This document shows positions 51,164-59,717 of a DNA stretch of 64,000 nucleotides, in pieces; position 1 is the first letter of the stretch; the number at the start of each line of letters is the position of its first letter. Under the pieces are notes generated by a model. The model searched no databases, had not been told where the DNA came from, and worked only from the letters and a program-made list of their open reading frames with translations. Position numbers and translations under genes: made by a program. The stretch is from Limnohabitans sp. WS1. Its GTDB lineage: Bacteria; Pseudomonadota; Gammaproteobacteria; Burkholderiales; Burkholderiaceae_C. Location of the stretch: NCBI RefSeq assembly GCF_003063265.1, contig NZ_NERU01000001.1, forward strand, positions 682,001 through 746,000, read 5' to 3'.

Positions 51164-52020
51164 GCCACCCCCATGGATTTTTTGTAGCGGCCTTCCAGCA
51201 CGCGGTTGTAGCTGAGCATCACCAGCAAATTGGCCACCAGCAAAATCAAGGCCAAAGTGGCCCCCAGTGGCCAGTTCAATTCGTGCAGGTATTCGTCATA
51301 AACCACAGTGGCCACCATTTTCAGACGCCTCCCCCCCAACAAACCCGGAATGGCAAAAGCACTGGCACACAAGCCAAACACGATCAGACAGCCCGACAAA
51401 ATTCCGGGCATCACCTGTGGCAACACAATGCGACGCACAGCCGTCCATCGCGATGCCGACAAAGACAGCGCCGCCTGTTCGACGCCCGGGTCGAGCTTTT
51501 GCAGTGAGGTCCAGATCGGAATGATCATGAAAGGCAGCATGACGTGCACCAAGGCAATGACCACGGCCCACTCGGTGTAGAGGACTTTGAATGTGCCCAG
51601 GCCCGCAAAGCTGAAAAATTGGCTGATCACGCCACGCGGCCCCAGCAGCATGCTCCAGCCAAAGGCTCTGACCACCACAGAAATCAACAGGGGAGCCAGC
51701 ACCACCAGCAAACACACCGTGCGCCATGGGTCACGCATTCGGCTCAACACATAGGCCTCAGGCGCACCGATCAGCAGGCATGTGGCGGTCGTCACGGCAG
51801 ACACCCAAAACGTTCGCCAGAAAATTTCAAAGTAATACGGGTCGGTCAGCACCGCCACGTAATGGGCCAAGGTGTAGGCGTCTTTGACCCCCGTGTTGTA
51901 GTCAAAAACCTGGAATGACAGAATGCCCGTCATCAACAAGGGCAGCAGCAACAAACCACAAAACAGCAGCAAAGCCAGCGCTGACAGAAACCAGGGTGTC
52001 CAGCGTCCTGGTCTGCTCAT
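51160..52020 (-). CDS. ABC transporter permease (PotB-like)
   Basis: A 286-residue permease with six predicted helices. The EAA loop reads QAALSLSASRWTAVRRIVLPQVMPGILSG; SFQVFDYNTGVKDAYTLAHYV is the first periplasmic region. Start 52020 overlaps the ATPase stop by 4 bp; the longer frame to 52149 runs into the ATPase gene and is rejected. Confidence 0.91.
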   Translation of the reverse strand: MSRPGRWTPWFLSALALLLFCGLLLLPLLMTGILSFQVFDYNTGVKDAYTLAHYVAVLTDPYYFEIFWRTFWVSAVTTATCLLIGAPEAYVLSRMRDPWRTVCLLVVLAPLLISVVVRAFGWSMLLGPRGVISQFFSFAGLGTFKVLYTEWAVVIALVHVMLPFMIIPIWTSLQKLDPGVEQAALSLSASRWTAVRRIVLPQVMPGILSGCLIVFGLCASAFAIPGLLGGRRLKMVATVVYDEYLHELNWPLGATLALILLVANLLVMLSYNRVLEGRYKKSMGVA

Positions 52021-53063
52021 GGCAGCACCCGCATGGCGGCATCGGACCAATCCAAACCAGTGATTTGCCCCTCGTGGAGGGGCAAACTTTCGTTGTTGGC
52101 ACAGGTCACAGTCAGCAGTCCCAGCGCTGTCTCGATCTGGTAGAGCCATTGGCTACCCAGGAAAAAACGCGCCTTGACGGTCCCCTCCAGACGGCCCGTG
52201 CCGGGTGCAGCGCACTGAATTTTTTCGGGCCTCACGCTGACCATCAGCGTTTGCCCTTCGGCCCAGACGCCGCCTGCGACTGGGAGCTTCAAGCCTTGCA
52301 TGTCAATGCAGCAATCACCCTCGTGGTTTTTGACTTGGCCATGCAAGAGATTGGCTTTGCCGACAAAGGTCGAAATGAAGGGGGTCTGCGGGTTTTCGTA
52401 CAGCGCGTAAGGCTTGTCGATTTGTGTGACGCGCCCTGCTTGCATGACCACCACCCGGTCGCTCAGCGACATGGCTTCGGTTTGGTCGTGTGTGACCATG
52501 ATGGTGGTGGTCCCCACTTTGCGCTGGATTTGCCGCAATTCAAACTGCATTTCTTCACGCAGTTTGGCGTCCAGGTTGGACAAAGGCTCGTCCAGCAACA
52601 GCACTGGCGGCTCAATCACCAAAGCGCGTGCCAAAGCCACCCTTTGGCGTTGCCCGCCCGAGAGTTCCCGGGGGTAGCGCTGCGCCAAATCGCTCAGGTG
52701 CACCAAAGCCAAAGCCGAGGCCACGCGCTGAACACGTTCGGCCTTGGCCATGGAGCGCATCTCCAAGCCAAAACTCAGATTTTGGGCCACCGTCATGTGG
52801 GGAAACAGCGCATAGCTTTGAAACACAATGCCCAAGCCGCGCGTGTTCGGGGCTTTGTGGGTGATGTTCTGGCCATCCAGAAAAATGTCACCTTCGCTGG
52901 CTTCTACAAAGCCGGCCATCATTTGCAGCGTGGTGGTTTTGCCGCAGCCCGAAGGCCCCAGCAGGGTGACGAACTCGCCTTTTTCAACGCTCAGGTTCAC
53001 CTTGTCGACGGCGCATTGCGTGCCGTAAAACTTGGAAAGATTTGTCAGCGTCAAAAAAGACAT
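52017..53063 (-). CDS. ABC transporter ATPase (PotA-like, with TOBE domain)
   Basis: A 348-residue ATPase. Walker A LLGPSGCGKTTT (from about residue 34), signature LSGGQRQRVALARAL, Walker B VLLLDEPLSNLD, and the TOBE domain in the last ~80 residues (VSVRPEKI). It is the first gene of the seven-gene operon and is divergent from the IclR regulator gene across a 188-bp region. The importer very likely brings in the substrate of the HcnABC-like dehydrogenase. Confidence 0.92.
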   Translation of the reverse strand: MSFLTLTNLSKFYGTQCAVDKVNLSVEKGEFVTLLGPSGCGKTTTLQMMAGFVEASEGDIFLDGQNITHKAPNTRGLGIVFQSYALFPHMTVAQNLSFGLEMRSMAKAERVQRVASALALVHLSDLAQRYPRELSGGQRQRVALARALVIEPPVLLLDEPLSNLDAKLREEMQFELRQIQRKVGTTTIMVTHDQTEAMSLSDRVVVMQAGRVTQIDKPYALYENPQTPFISTFVGKANLLHGQVKNHEGDCCIDMQGLKLPVAGGVWAEGQTLMVSVRPEKIQCAAPGTGRLEGTVKARFFLGSQWLYQIETALGLLTVTCANNESLPLHEGQITGLDWSDAAMRVLP

Positions 53064-53251
53064 TCACCACACTCCTGTGCCCGCTGGCCTGGCTTTGGCC
53101 TTTGCAAATATGGACGACGGACATTGACAAATGGTGTTTGAATCAGGCGATGGCGTCAACAGGGTATTTCATTAAATGATAAAAGTATTTATTTAATTCC
53201 ATTCAGTCGAATTAAATTCATAAAATTTCTTCAAAACTTCGGATCATCAAC
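53064..53251. promoter_or_regulatory. Divergent promoter region between the ABC operon and iclR-type gene
   Basis: The 188 bp are markedly AT-rich from about 53150. They include the strong palindrome at 53191-53217 and a second symmetric pair, ATTAAAT (53171-53177) and ATTTAAT (53191-53197). A TTGACA at 53124-53129 has no matching -10 box at the right distance. Both genes are probably controlled from here by the IclR protein. Confidence 0.55.
53191..53217. promoter_or_regulatory. Candidate IclR operator palindrome
   Basis: ATTTAATTC (53191-53199), a nine-base spacer, and GAATTAAAT (53209-53217): a perfect 9-bp inverted repeat. It is 34 bp before the iclR-type start codon and overlaps both upstream regions, as expected for autoregulation plus control of the divergent operon. 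IclR proteins bind palindromes of this kind as dimers of dimers. Confidence 0.65.
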
Positions 53252-54076
53252 ATGACAACACCACAAATGGGATCAGGCGTGCTCGAACGCGCCTTCGCCA
53301 TCATTGGCCATTTGTCCCAAGCCCAGCGCGAGGGTGCACGGGTGACGCAAATTGCCAAAGACATCGGTTTGACGCAAGCCACGGTTCACCGCACTTTGCA
53401 GGCGCTGATTGCCCAAAACGTGGTGGAGCAAGATGAGCGGACCAAGCACTACCGCTTGAGCATTGAGTTTTTTGTACTGGCCGCACGCGCTGGCAATCCA
53501 TCGCATTTGCGCGACCTGTGCCGTCCATTGCTGCTGCGTCTGTCGGCCAGTTTGGGTGACACCCTTTTCTTATTGGCCCGCAGCGGGTTCGATGCGGTGT
53601 GCATTGACCGCAGCGAAGGCCCTTTTCCCATTCGGTCGTTCACGGGCGACATTGGCGGGCGTGTGGCCTTGGGGGTTGGGCAGGGCAGTTTGGCCATTCT
53701 GGCTTTTTTGCCCGAGGCCGAACGCGAAGAAGTGATCCGATTCAATGTGCCCCGTGTTCGCGAACTGGGCACACTCGATGAGGTGTACCTCAGGACCGAA
53801 ATTGACCGGGTTCGGGCCCAAGGTTATGCCGACACCAACTCGGGTTTGCTCGAAGGCATGGCCGGTGTGGCGGTCCCTGTTTGTGACCGCGATGGCCACG
53901 CGGTGGCGGCCATTAGCGTCGGAACGATTTCAGCTCGCCTGAACGATCAGCGGCTGCCCACTGTGGTGGAGTTGCTCAAAAAGGAGGCACAACGTGTTTC
54001 CCCGCACATCAACCCCTTTGACCCCACATTGCGCAGGCCGCTGTCTTGTCTTGCGGCCTGGATGCCCAATGGCTGA
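53252..54076 (+). CDS. IclR-family transcriptional regulator
   Basis: A 274-residue regulator. The N-terminal winged helix-turn-helix includes VTQIAKDIGLTQATVHRTLQAL; the C-terminal effector domain contains CIDRSEGPFPIRSFTGDIGGRVALGVG and GYADTNSGLLEGMAGVAVPV, typical of IclR. It is divergent from the seven-gene ABC/dehydrogenase operon and is its probable regulator, responding to the imported substrate or a metabolite. Confidence 0.92.
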   Translation: MTTPQMGSGVLERAFAIIGHLSQAQREGARVTQIAKDIGLTQATVHRTLQALIAQNVVEQDERTKHYRLSIEFFVLAARAGNPSHLRDLCRPLLLRLSASLGDTLFLLARSGFDAVCIDRSEGPFPIRSFTGDIGGRVALGVGQGSLAILAFLPEAEREEVIRFNVPRVRELGTLDEVYLRTEIDRVRAQGYADTNSGLLEGMAGVAVPVCDRDGHAVAAISVGTISARLNDQRLPTVVELLKKEAQRVSPHINPFDPTLRRPLSCLAAWMPNG

Positions 54077-54101
54077 ATGAGGAATCTGTGGGATGGATCG
54101 C

Positions 54102-55061
54102 TTACAGCGGCTTTTTGAGCCAGTGGGCAATTTCACCCACAATGCCGCGGCGAAAAGCCAGCACGCAAATCACAAAAATCACACCCTGGATGATGGTGAC
54201 CCATGCACCCAACTGGGCCAGGTAGTTTTGCATGCTCACGATCACAGCCGCACCCACCACCGGGCCAAACAAGGTGCCCAAGCCACCCACCAGCGTCATC
54301 AGCACCACCTCGCCCGACATGGACCAGTGCACGTCTGTCAGCGAAGCCAACTGGAACACCAGCGACTTGGTGGCACCGGCCGTACCCGCCAATGCGCCAG
54401 AGATGACGAAGGCAATCAGCTTGTAGAGGTCGGTGTCGTAGCCCAGCGAAATGGCGCGGTCCTGGTTCTCGCGAATCGCTTTGAGGATCTGGCCAAAGGG
54501 CGAGTGCACGATGCGCCAGATGAAGGCAAAGCCTGCCAAAAAGATGGCCAGCACAAACATGTACATGGCGCTGTTTTGTTCCAGGTCAAAAACGCCAAAC
54601 AGCTTGCCCCGGGGCACGCTCTGGATGCCGTCTTCACCGCCCGTGAACGGGGTTTGCAGGTAAAAGAAAAACACCATTTGCGAGAACGCCAAGGTGATCA
54701 TCGCAAAGTAAATGCCTTGCCTGCGGATGGCCAGCATGCCCGTGACCAGGGCCAGCACACCTGAGCACGCCGTGGCGAACAACACCGCCAATTCGGGGTT
54801 CCAGCCCCAGACCTTGGCGGCGTGCGCAGCGGCATAACCGGCAGTGCCCAAAAACATGGCGTGGCCAAAAGACAGCAAGCCACCAAAGCCGATCAACAAG
54901 TTGAAGGCGCAGGCAAACAAGGCAAAGCACATGACCTTCATCAGGAAGATCGGGTAGACCCAGATGGGCGCGATGACCAGCACCAGCACCATGATGGCAA
55001 AGGCCACCCACTGGTGCGTGAACGACTGGGTCTTGAAAGAGGGCGTCGAGACTGTGGTCAT
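54102..55061 (-). CDS. livM: Branched-chain amino acid-type ABC permease (LivM-like)
   Basis: A 319-residue permease with about eight to nine helices; FNLLIGFGGLLSFGHAMFLGTAGYAAAHA is the LivM signature, IRENQDRAISLGYD the ATPase-contact loop, and GGLGTLFGPVVGA precedes the last helices. It ends the livGFKHM operon; the livH stop lies four bases before its start. Confidence 0.93.
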   Translation of the reverse strand: MTTVSTPSFKTQSFTHQWVAFAIMVLVLVIAPIWVYPIFLMKVMCFALFACAFNLLIGFGGLLSFGHAMFLGTAGYAAAHAAKVWGWNPELAVLFATACSGVLALVTGMLAIRRQGIYFAMITLAFSQMVFFFYLQTPFTGGEDGIQSVPRGKLFGVFDLEQNSAMYMFVLAIFLAGFAFIWRIVHSPFGQILKAIRENQDRAISLGYDTDLYKLIAFVISGALAGTAGATKSLVFQLASLTDVHWSMSGEVVLMTLVGGLGTLFGPVVGAAVIVSMQNYLAQLGAWVTIIQGVIFVICVLAFRRGIVGEIAHWLKKPL

Positions 55062-55065
55062 GGTC

Positions 55066-55950
55066 TTACTTCTGGGTGCCGAACAACCCGGCAGGCTTGA
55101 TCAGGAGAACAATGGTCATGATGATGAAAATCACCGTGCTGGAAGCTTCGGGGTAGAACACCTTGGTCAGGCCTTCGATCAAGCCCAGGCCAAAACCCGT
55201 GAGGATGGCGCCCATGATGGAGCCCATGCCGCCAATCACCACCACCGCAAACACCACGATGATGATGTCCGCACCCATGGTGGGGTTGACCTGGTAGACG
55301 GGGGCGGCCATGACACCGGCAAAGGCCGCCAGACCCACGCCAAAACCATAGGTCAGCGTGATCATGCGTGGCACGTTGATGCCGAAGGCTTGGACCAGGC
55401 TGGGGTTTTCGGTCGCAGCACGCAGATAGGCCCCCAGTTTGGTGCGCTCAATCACGTACCAAGTGGACAGGCACACCACCAGCGAAGCCACGATGACCCA
55501 GGCGCGGTATTTGGGCAAGAACATGAAGCCCGTGTTGTAGGCCCCCTGGAAGATCTCGGGCACCGGATAAGGCATGCCCGATGAACCGAATTCGTGACGG
55601 AACAAACCCTGGATGATGAGTGCCAGTCCGAAAGTCAGCAGCAAGCCATACAAATGGTCCAGCTTGTAGAGCCGCTTGAGCATGGTGCGCTCAATCACCA
55701 TGCCGGTCGCGCCCACCAAAATCGGTGTGACGATGAGCGAGACCCAGTAATTGATGCCCAATTTGGTGAGCGAAAGGTAGGCCACAAAAGCGCCCAGCAT
55801 GTACTGGGCGCCGTGGGTGAAGTTGATGATGTTCAGCAAGCCGAAAATCACGGCAAGACCCAGTGAGAGCAGCGCGTAAAAAGAGCCGTTGATCAGCCCG
55901 ATCAGCAATTGCCCGAACAGGGCTTGCGAGGGAATGCCAAAGATTTCCAT
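55066..55950 (-). CDS. livH: Branched-chain amino acid-type ABC permease (LivH-like)
   Basis: A 294-residue permease with eight helices. LLIGLINGSFYALLSLGLAVIFGLLNIINFTHGA is the LivH start; ATENPSLVQAFGIN is the ATPase-contact loop, and LIKPAGLFGTQK ends the protein. It works with LivM, encoded next. Confidence 0.93.
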   Translation of the reverse strand: MEIFGIPSQALFGQLLIGLINGSFYALLSLGLAVIFGLLNIINFTHGAQYMLGAFVAYLSLTKLGINYWVSLIVTPILVGATGMVIERTMLKRLYKLDHLYGLLLTFGLALIIQGLFRHEFGSSGMPYPVPEIFQGAYNTGFMFLPKYRAWVIVASLVVCLSTWYVIERTKLGAYLRAATENPSLVQAFGINVPRMITLTYGFGVGLAAFAGVMAAPVYQVNPTMGADIIIVVFAVVVIGGMGSIMGAILTGFGLGLIEGLTKVFYPEASSTVIFIIMTIVLLIKPAGLFGTQK

Positions 55951-55986
55951 GGTGATGTATCGACTTGCTTGAACGAAGGGCAGGGA

Positions 55987-57201
55987 TTACTTCTTGACCA
56001 GAGGGCAGTCGCTCTCGGCCAATGGGCGGAAGGCCTCGTTGGCAGGGATCGTGGCGACCAGCTTGTAGTAGTCGTAAGGCCCCTTGGACTCGGCAGGCTT
56101 TTTCACTTCAAACAGGTAGGCTGGGTGAATCTTGCGGCCGTCGGGACGCACGCTGCCTTTGCCAAACAAAGGATCGTCCGTAGGCATTTCTTTCATCTTG
56201 GCCGCCACTTTGGTGCCGTCGTCCGTCTTGGCCGCGTCCACCGCCTTCAGGTAGTGGATCACGCTGGAGTACACACCGGCTTGCACCATCGAGGGGTATT
56301 TGCCGCCTCGCTCAGCTGCAAAACGCTTGGAGAAGGCACGGGTGTTGTCGTTCAAGTCCCAGTAGAAGGTCTCGGTCAACATCAGACCTTGGGCGGTGTT
56401 CAGGCCCAAAGAGTGCACGTCAGGCAAAAAGACCAACAAGCCAGCCAGGTTCTGGCCGCCCTTGGTGATGCCAAATTCGGCGGCTTGCTTGATCGAGTTG
56501 GTGGTGTCACCACCGGCGTTGGCCAAGCCAATGATCTTGGCTTTGGACGCTTGTGCTTGCAGCAAGAAAGAAGAGAAGTCTTGTGTTGGGAAGGGGGTGC
56601 GCACTTTGCCCACCACTTTGCCGCCGTTCTTGGTCACCACGGCTTCGGTGTCACGCTCCAGGGCGTGGCCAAAAGCGTAGTCGGCGGTCAAGAAAAACCA
56701 AGTGTTGCCACCGCTTTTGACAATCGCCTTGCCCGTGCCGTTGGCCAGCATCCAGGTGTCATAAGCCCAGTGGATGGTGTTGGCGTTGCAAGCCTTGCCG
56801 CTCAGGTCGGCAGTGGCCGAGCCGGAGTTGACGTGCAGCTTGCCCTTGTCGCTGGAGATCTTGGCAATGGCCAAGCCCACCGACGATGTGGGCACGTCAG
56901 CGATCATGTCGACCTTGTCGGTGTCATACCACTGGCGTGCAATGTTGGAGCCCACATCGGGTTTGTTTTGGTGGTCAGCGCCCACGATTTCCACTTTGAG
57001 CTTGCTGCCGGTGGCCTTGATGTAGTCGTCCACCGCCATTTTGGCGGCGGTCACCGAGCCGGGGCCCGTGATGTCGGAGTAAAGACCCGACATGTCGTTG
57101 AGCACACCGATCTTGACGATGCCGTCAGAGATCTGGGCTTGTGCACCACCCGCAAAGGCACAGGCGGCCAAAGCGGCCAAGGAAAGAAGTTTGCGTTTCA
57201 T
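55987..57201 (-). CDS. livK: Branched-chain amino acid-type ABC substrate-binding protein (LivK-like)
   Basis: A 404-residue type 1 periplasmic receptor with a signal peptide (MKRKLLSLAALAACAFAGGAQA, cleavage before Q). KIGVLNDMSGLYSDITGPGSV opens the mature protein; DHQNKPDVGSNIARQWYD and FPTQDFSSFLLQAQASKAKIIGLANAGGDT are family signatures. The start at 57201 is preferred to 57231 because it leaves a proper signal peptide. Such receptors of this group often bind aromatic or short-chain acids rather than leucine. Confidence 0.92.
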   Translation of the reverse strand: MKRKLLSLAALAACAFAGGAQAQISDGIVKIGVLNDMSGLYSDITGPGSVTAAKMAVDDYIKATGSKLKVEIVGADHQNKPDVGSNIARQWYDTDKVDMIADVPTSSVGLAIAKISSDKGKLHVNSGSATADLSGKACNANTIHWAYDTWMLANGTGKAIVKSGGNTWFFLTADYAFGHALERDTEAVVTKNGGKVVGKVRTPFPTQDFSSFLLQAQASKAKIIGLANAGGDTTNSIKQAAEFGITKGGQNLAGLLVFLPDVHSLGLNTAQGLMLTETFYWDLNDNTRAFSKRFAAERGGKYPSMVQAGVYSSVIHYLKAVDAAKTDDGTKVAAKMKEMPTDDPLFGKGSVRPDGRKIHPAYLFEVKKPAESKGPYDYYKLVATIPANEAFRPLAESDCPLVKK

Positions 57202-57227
57202 CGTGCTGTCTCCGTTAAGAAAAAAAA

Positions 57228-57938
57228 TCAAACACCCAGGTACTCGTTCAACATGCCCATCTTGGAGGACAGCTCATGTGCGCTGAAGCTCTCCACCATC
57301 TGGCCATGCTCCATCACGTAGAAGCGGTCGGCCAGGGGGGCGGCAAATCGGAAGTTCTGCTCGACCATGATGATGGTGAAGCCCTTGGCCTTGAGGGCCG
57401 TGATCATGCGGGCCAGCGCTTGCACAATGACCGGGGCCAGGCCTTCAGATATTTCATCCAGCAACAAAAAGCGAGCGCCGGTGCGCAGAATGCGGCCCAC
57501 CGCCAGCATTTGCTGCTCGCCACCGGACAGGCGTGTGCCCGGGCTGTTGCGCCGCTCCAGCAGGTTGGGGAACATGTCGTAAATTTCTTCGACCGACATG
57601 CCGTTGGGGGCAATCACGGGCGGCAGCAGCAGGTTTTCTTCGCAGGTCAGGGCCGAGAAAATACCGCGCTCTTCGGGGCAATAACCAATGCCCAGTTTGG
57701 CAATCTGGTGCGGAGCCCAGTTCACGGTTTCTTGGCCCTTGATGGTGATGGAGCCAGTGCGTCGACCCACCAGACCCAGAATCGATTTGACCGTGGTGGT
57801 GCGACCCGCACCGTTGCGACCCAGCAAGGTCACCACTTCGCCTTCATTCACCGTGAGGTCCACCCCATGCAGGATGTGTGACTCACCGTACCAGGCTTGC
57901 AGGTTGCTGATGCGCAGCATTTCTTTGGGCTCAGCCAT
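57228..57938 (-). CDS. livF: ABC ATPase (LivF-like) with variant Walker A
   Basis: A 236-residue ATPase. The Walker A loop is GRNGAGRTT: the nucleotide-binding lysine is replaced by arginine (R46), which the codon CGC confirms. Other motifs are normal: LSGGEQQMLAVGRIL, LLLDEISEGL, VEQNFRF. A Lys-to-Arg change usually impairs ATP hydrolysis, but the gene is otherwise intact and in an operon, so this may be a tolerated subfamily variant working with an active LivG. The start at 57938 overlaps the livG stop. Confidence 0.91.
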   Translation of the reverse strand: MAEPKEMLRISNLQAWYGESHILHGVDLTVNEGEVVTLLGRNGAGRTTTVKSILGLVGRRTGSITIKGQETVNWAPHQIAKLGIGYCPEERGIFSALTCEENLLLPPVIAPNGMSVEEIYDMFPNLLERRNSPGTRLSGGEQQMLAVGRILRTGARFLLLDEISEGLAPVIVQALARMITALKAKGFTIIMVEQNFRFAAPLADRFYVMEHGQMVESFSAHELSSKMGMLNEYLGV

Positions 57939-58707
57939 GGGCTCCCTCCAGCTGGTTGTCGGTGGTGCCCATATAGGCTTCGAGCACTTGCGGGTTTTGT
58001 GACACCACGGCGTAAGGTCCTTCTGCAATCACTTGTCCACGTTGCAAGACACTGATGGTGTCCGCAATTTTGGACACCACATTCATGTTGTGCTCCACCA
58101 TCAAAATGGTGCGGTTGGCCCCGACTTTTTTGATCAGCTGCGTGACGCGGTCCACGTCTTCGTGGCCCATGCCCTGGGTGGGCTCGTCGAGCAACATCAG
58201 CTCGGGATCCATGGCCAAAGTGGTGGCAATTTCCAGGGCTCGCTTGCGGCCATAAGGCAACTCAACGGCCGTTAAGTCAGCCATATTGCCCAGGTCCACC
58301 TCGTCCAGCAGTGCCATGGCTTTGTCATTGAGCTGGTTCAGGCTGCGCTCGGAGCGCCAAAAATGCAGCGATGTCCCGGTGGCGCGTTGCAAGCCGATGC
58401 GCACGTTCTCCATGACGGTCAAGTTGGGGAAAGTGGCCGAAATCTGAAAGGACCGCACAATGCCACGCCGTGCCACTTGTGAGGGTTTTTCGGAGGTGAT
58501 GTCATGGCCATTGAACACAATCTGTCCCTTGGTGGGAATCAGAAACTTGGTCAGCAGGTTGAACACCGTGGTTTTTCCCGCGCCATTGGGGCCAATCAGC
58601 GCATGGATTTGCCCGCGCTTGACCCGCAGATCCACACCGTTGACAGCAACAAAACCCTTGAACTCCTTGATGAGCCCCCGGGTTTCGAGAATGATTTCGT
58701 CAGCCAT
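57931..58707 (-). CDS. livG: ABC ATPase (LivG-like)
   Basis: A 258-residue ATPase with Walker A GPNGAGKTT, the signature region LPYGRKRALEIATTLA, Walker B LMLLDEPTQGM and the H-loop VEHN. It is the first gene of the livGFKHM operon; the start at 58707 is chosen over 58737, whose extra ten residues have no homology. It probably supplies the catalytic ATP site for the heterodimer with the variant LivF. Confidence 0.92.
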   Translation of the reverse strand: MADEIILETRGLIKEFKGFVAVNGVDLRVKRGQIHALIGPNGAGKTTVFNLLTKFLIPTKGQIVFNGHDITSEKPSQVARRGIVRSFQISATFPNLTVMENVRIGLQRATGTSLHFWRSERSLNQLNDKAMALLDEVDLGNMADLTAVELPYGRKRALEIATTLAMDPELMLLDEPTQGMGHEDVDRVTQLIKKVGANRTILMVEHNMNVVSKIADTISVLQRGQVIAEGPYAVVSQNPQVLEAYMGTTDNQLEGAHG

Positions 58708-58915
58708 TGAGTTTTGTACCTGGACAACAAAGAACAAAGAACACGCGAATTCTGTGTCGAGGAAAAAATAGCAGGTACATGGTTATCCCGAAGTTCTGTC
58801 TCTTGCGCGACGAATGTTTCAAGATGGACCATCAAAAGTCAGATTTTTGTAGGTTTATGGATGCATGCGGAGAGTGGGGCGCAGAAGCTTGTGCGGGGGC
58901 GGGCATTCTGTCGTT
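58708..58915. promoter_or_regulatory. Upstream region of the livGFKHM operon
   Basis: The 208 bp between the minus-strand SDR stop (58916) and the livG start must carry the operon promoter. I do not see an obvious operator, hairpin or gene here. Confidence 0.4.
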
Positions 58916-59698
58916 TCAACTCATCACCATGCCGCCATCGACATGGATGCTTTGACCCGTCATGCCACTCGATTCGGACGAGCCCAAATACACCGCCAAA
59001 CCTGCGATTTCGGTCGGGTTCAGGATGCGCCCCAAAGGCACACGGGTCAGTGCGGCCTTGACCAGTTCTTCACCGGTCATGCCCGAGCTGTGTGCCACCT
59101 GGGCCTTGAGTTCTTCAACCATGTCGGTCTGGATAAAGCCGGGGCAAATCGCGTTCACGGTCACATTGTGCGGGCTGGCTTCCAAGGCCACACAACGCGT
59201 CAGGCCCACCACCGCGTGTTTGCTCACGTTGTAGGCGCTTTGGTTGCGAGACCCCCATTTGCCCGCTGTTGAGGCCATGTTGACAATGCGTCCGTGTCGG
59301 CGTGCCTGCATGCCCGGCAGCACCGCCTGCATGAAATGCAGCACACCAAACAGGTTCACATCCAGCATGTCCTGAAAGTCCTGCGCGGCATAGTCCAAAA
59401 AGGACTTGCCCCGGTACACGCCCGCGTTGTTGACCAGCACATCCACGCGGCCAAAGCGTTGTTCGACCTGTGCCACTGCGGCAAAACACGCATCGCGGTC
59501 GGTCACATTCAGCCCGATGGTCATGATCCGCTCGGTTGGCAAATCCAACCCATCCTTGACTGCACTGAGACGGGCCACATCGGTGGCGATCAGGCACAAG
59601 CTGGCCCCCTCGGCGGCATAGGCTTGCGCAATGGCCAGGCCAATGCCGCGACTGGCACCGGTGATGATGGCGACTTGCTGGTCCAGGCGGTTGGCCAT
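58916..59698 (-). CDS. Short-chain dehydrogenase/reductase, 3-hydroxybutyrate dehydrogenase-like
   Basis: A 260-residue SDR: TGASRGIG, NNAG, NMASTAG and the YNVSK catalytic motif, ending HVDGGMVMS. The VNAICPGFIQTDMVEEL segment and the AHSSG loop recall 3-hydroxybutyrate or acetoin-type dehydrogenases. The start at 59698 gives the standard N-terminus; the 48-residue extension to 59842 overlaps the desaturase gene. It lies 19 bp after the desaturase gene on the same strand. Substrate uncertain. Confidence 0.85.
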   Translation of the reverse strand: MANRLDQQVAIITGASRGIGLAIAQAYAAEGASLCLIATDVARLSAVKDGLDLPTERIMTIGLNVTDRDACFAAVAQVEQRFGRVDVLVNNAGVYRGKSFLDYAAQDFQDMLDVNLFGVLHFMQAVLPGMQARRHGRIVNMASTAGKWGSRNQSAYNVSKHAVVGLTRCVALEASPHNVTVNAICPGFIQTDMVEELKAQVAHSSGMTGEELVKAALTRVPLGRILNPTEIAGLAVYLGSSESSGMTGQSIHVDGGMVMS

Positions 59699-59717
59699 GT
59701 TCGATCCTTGAGGTGAT

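Noticed and set aside
55909..57321. 470-codon plus-strand open frame opposite livK
   Set aside because: Antisense shadow of the LivK-like receptor gene, which has a signal peptide and family motifs.
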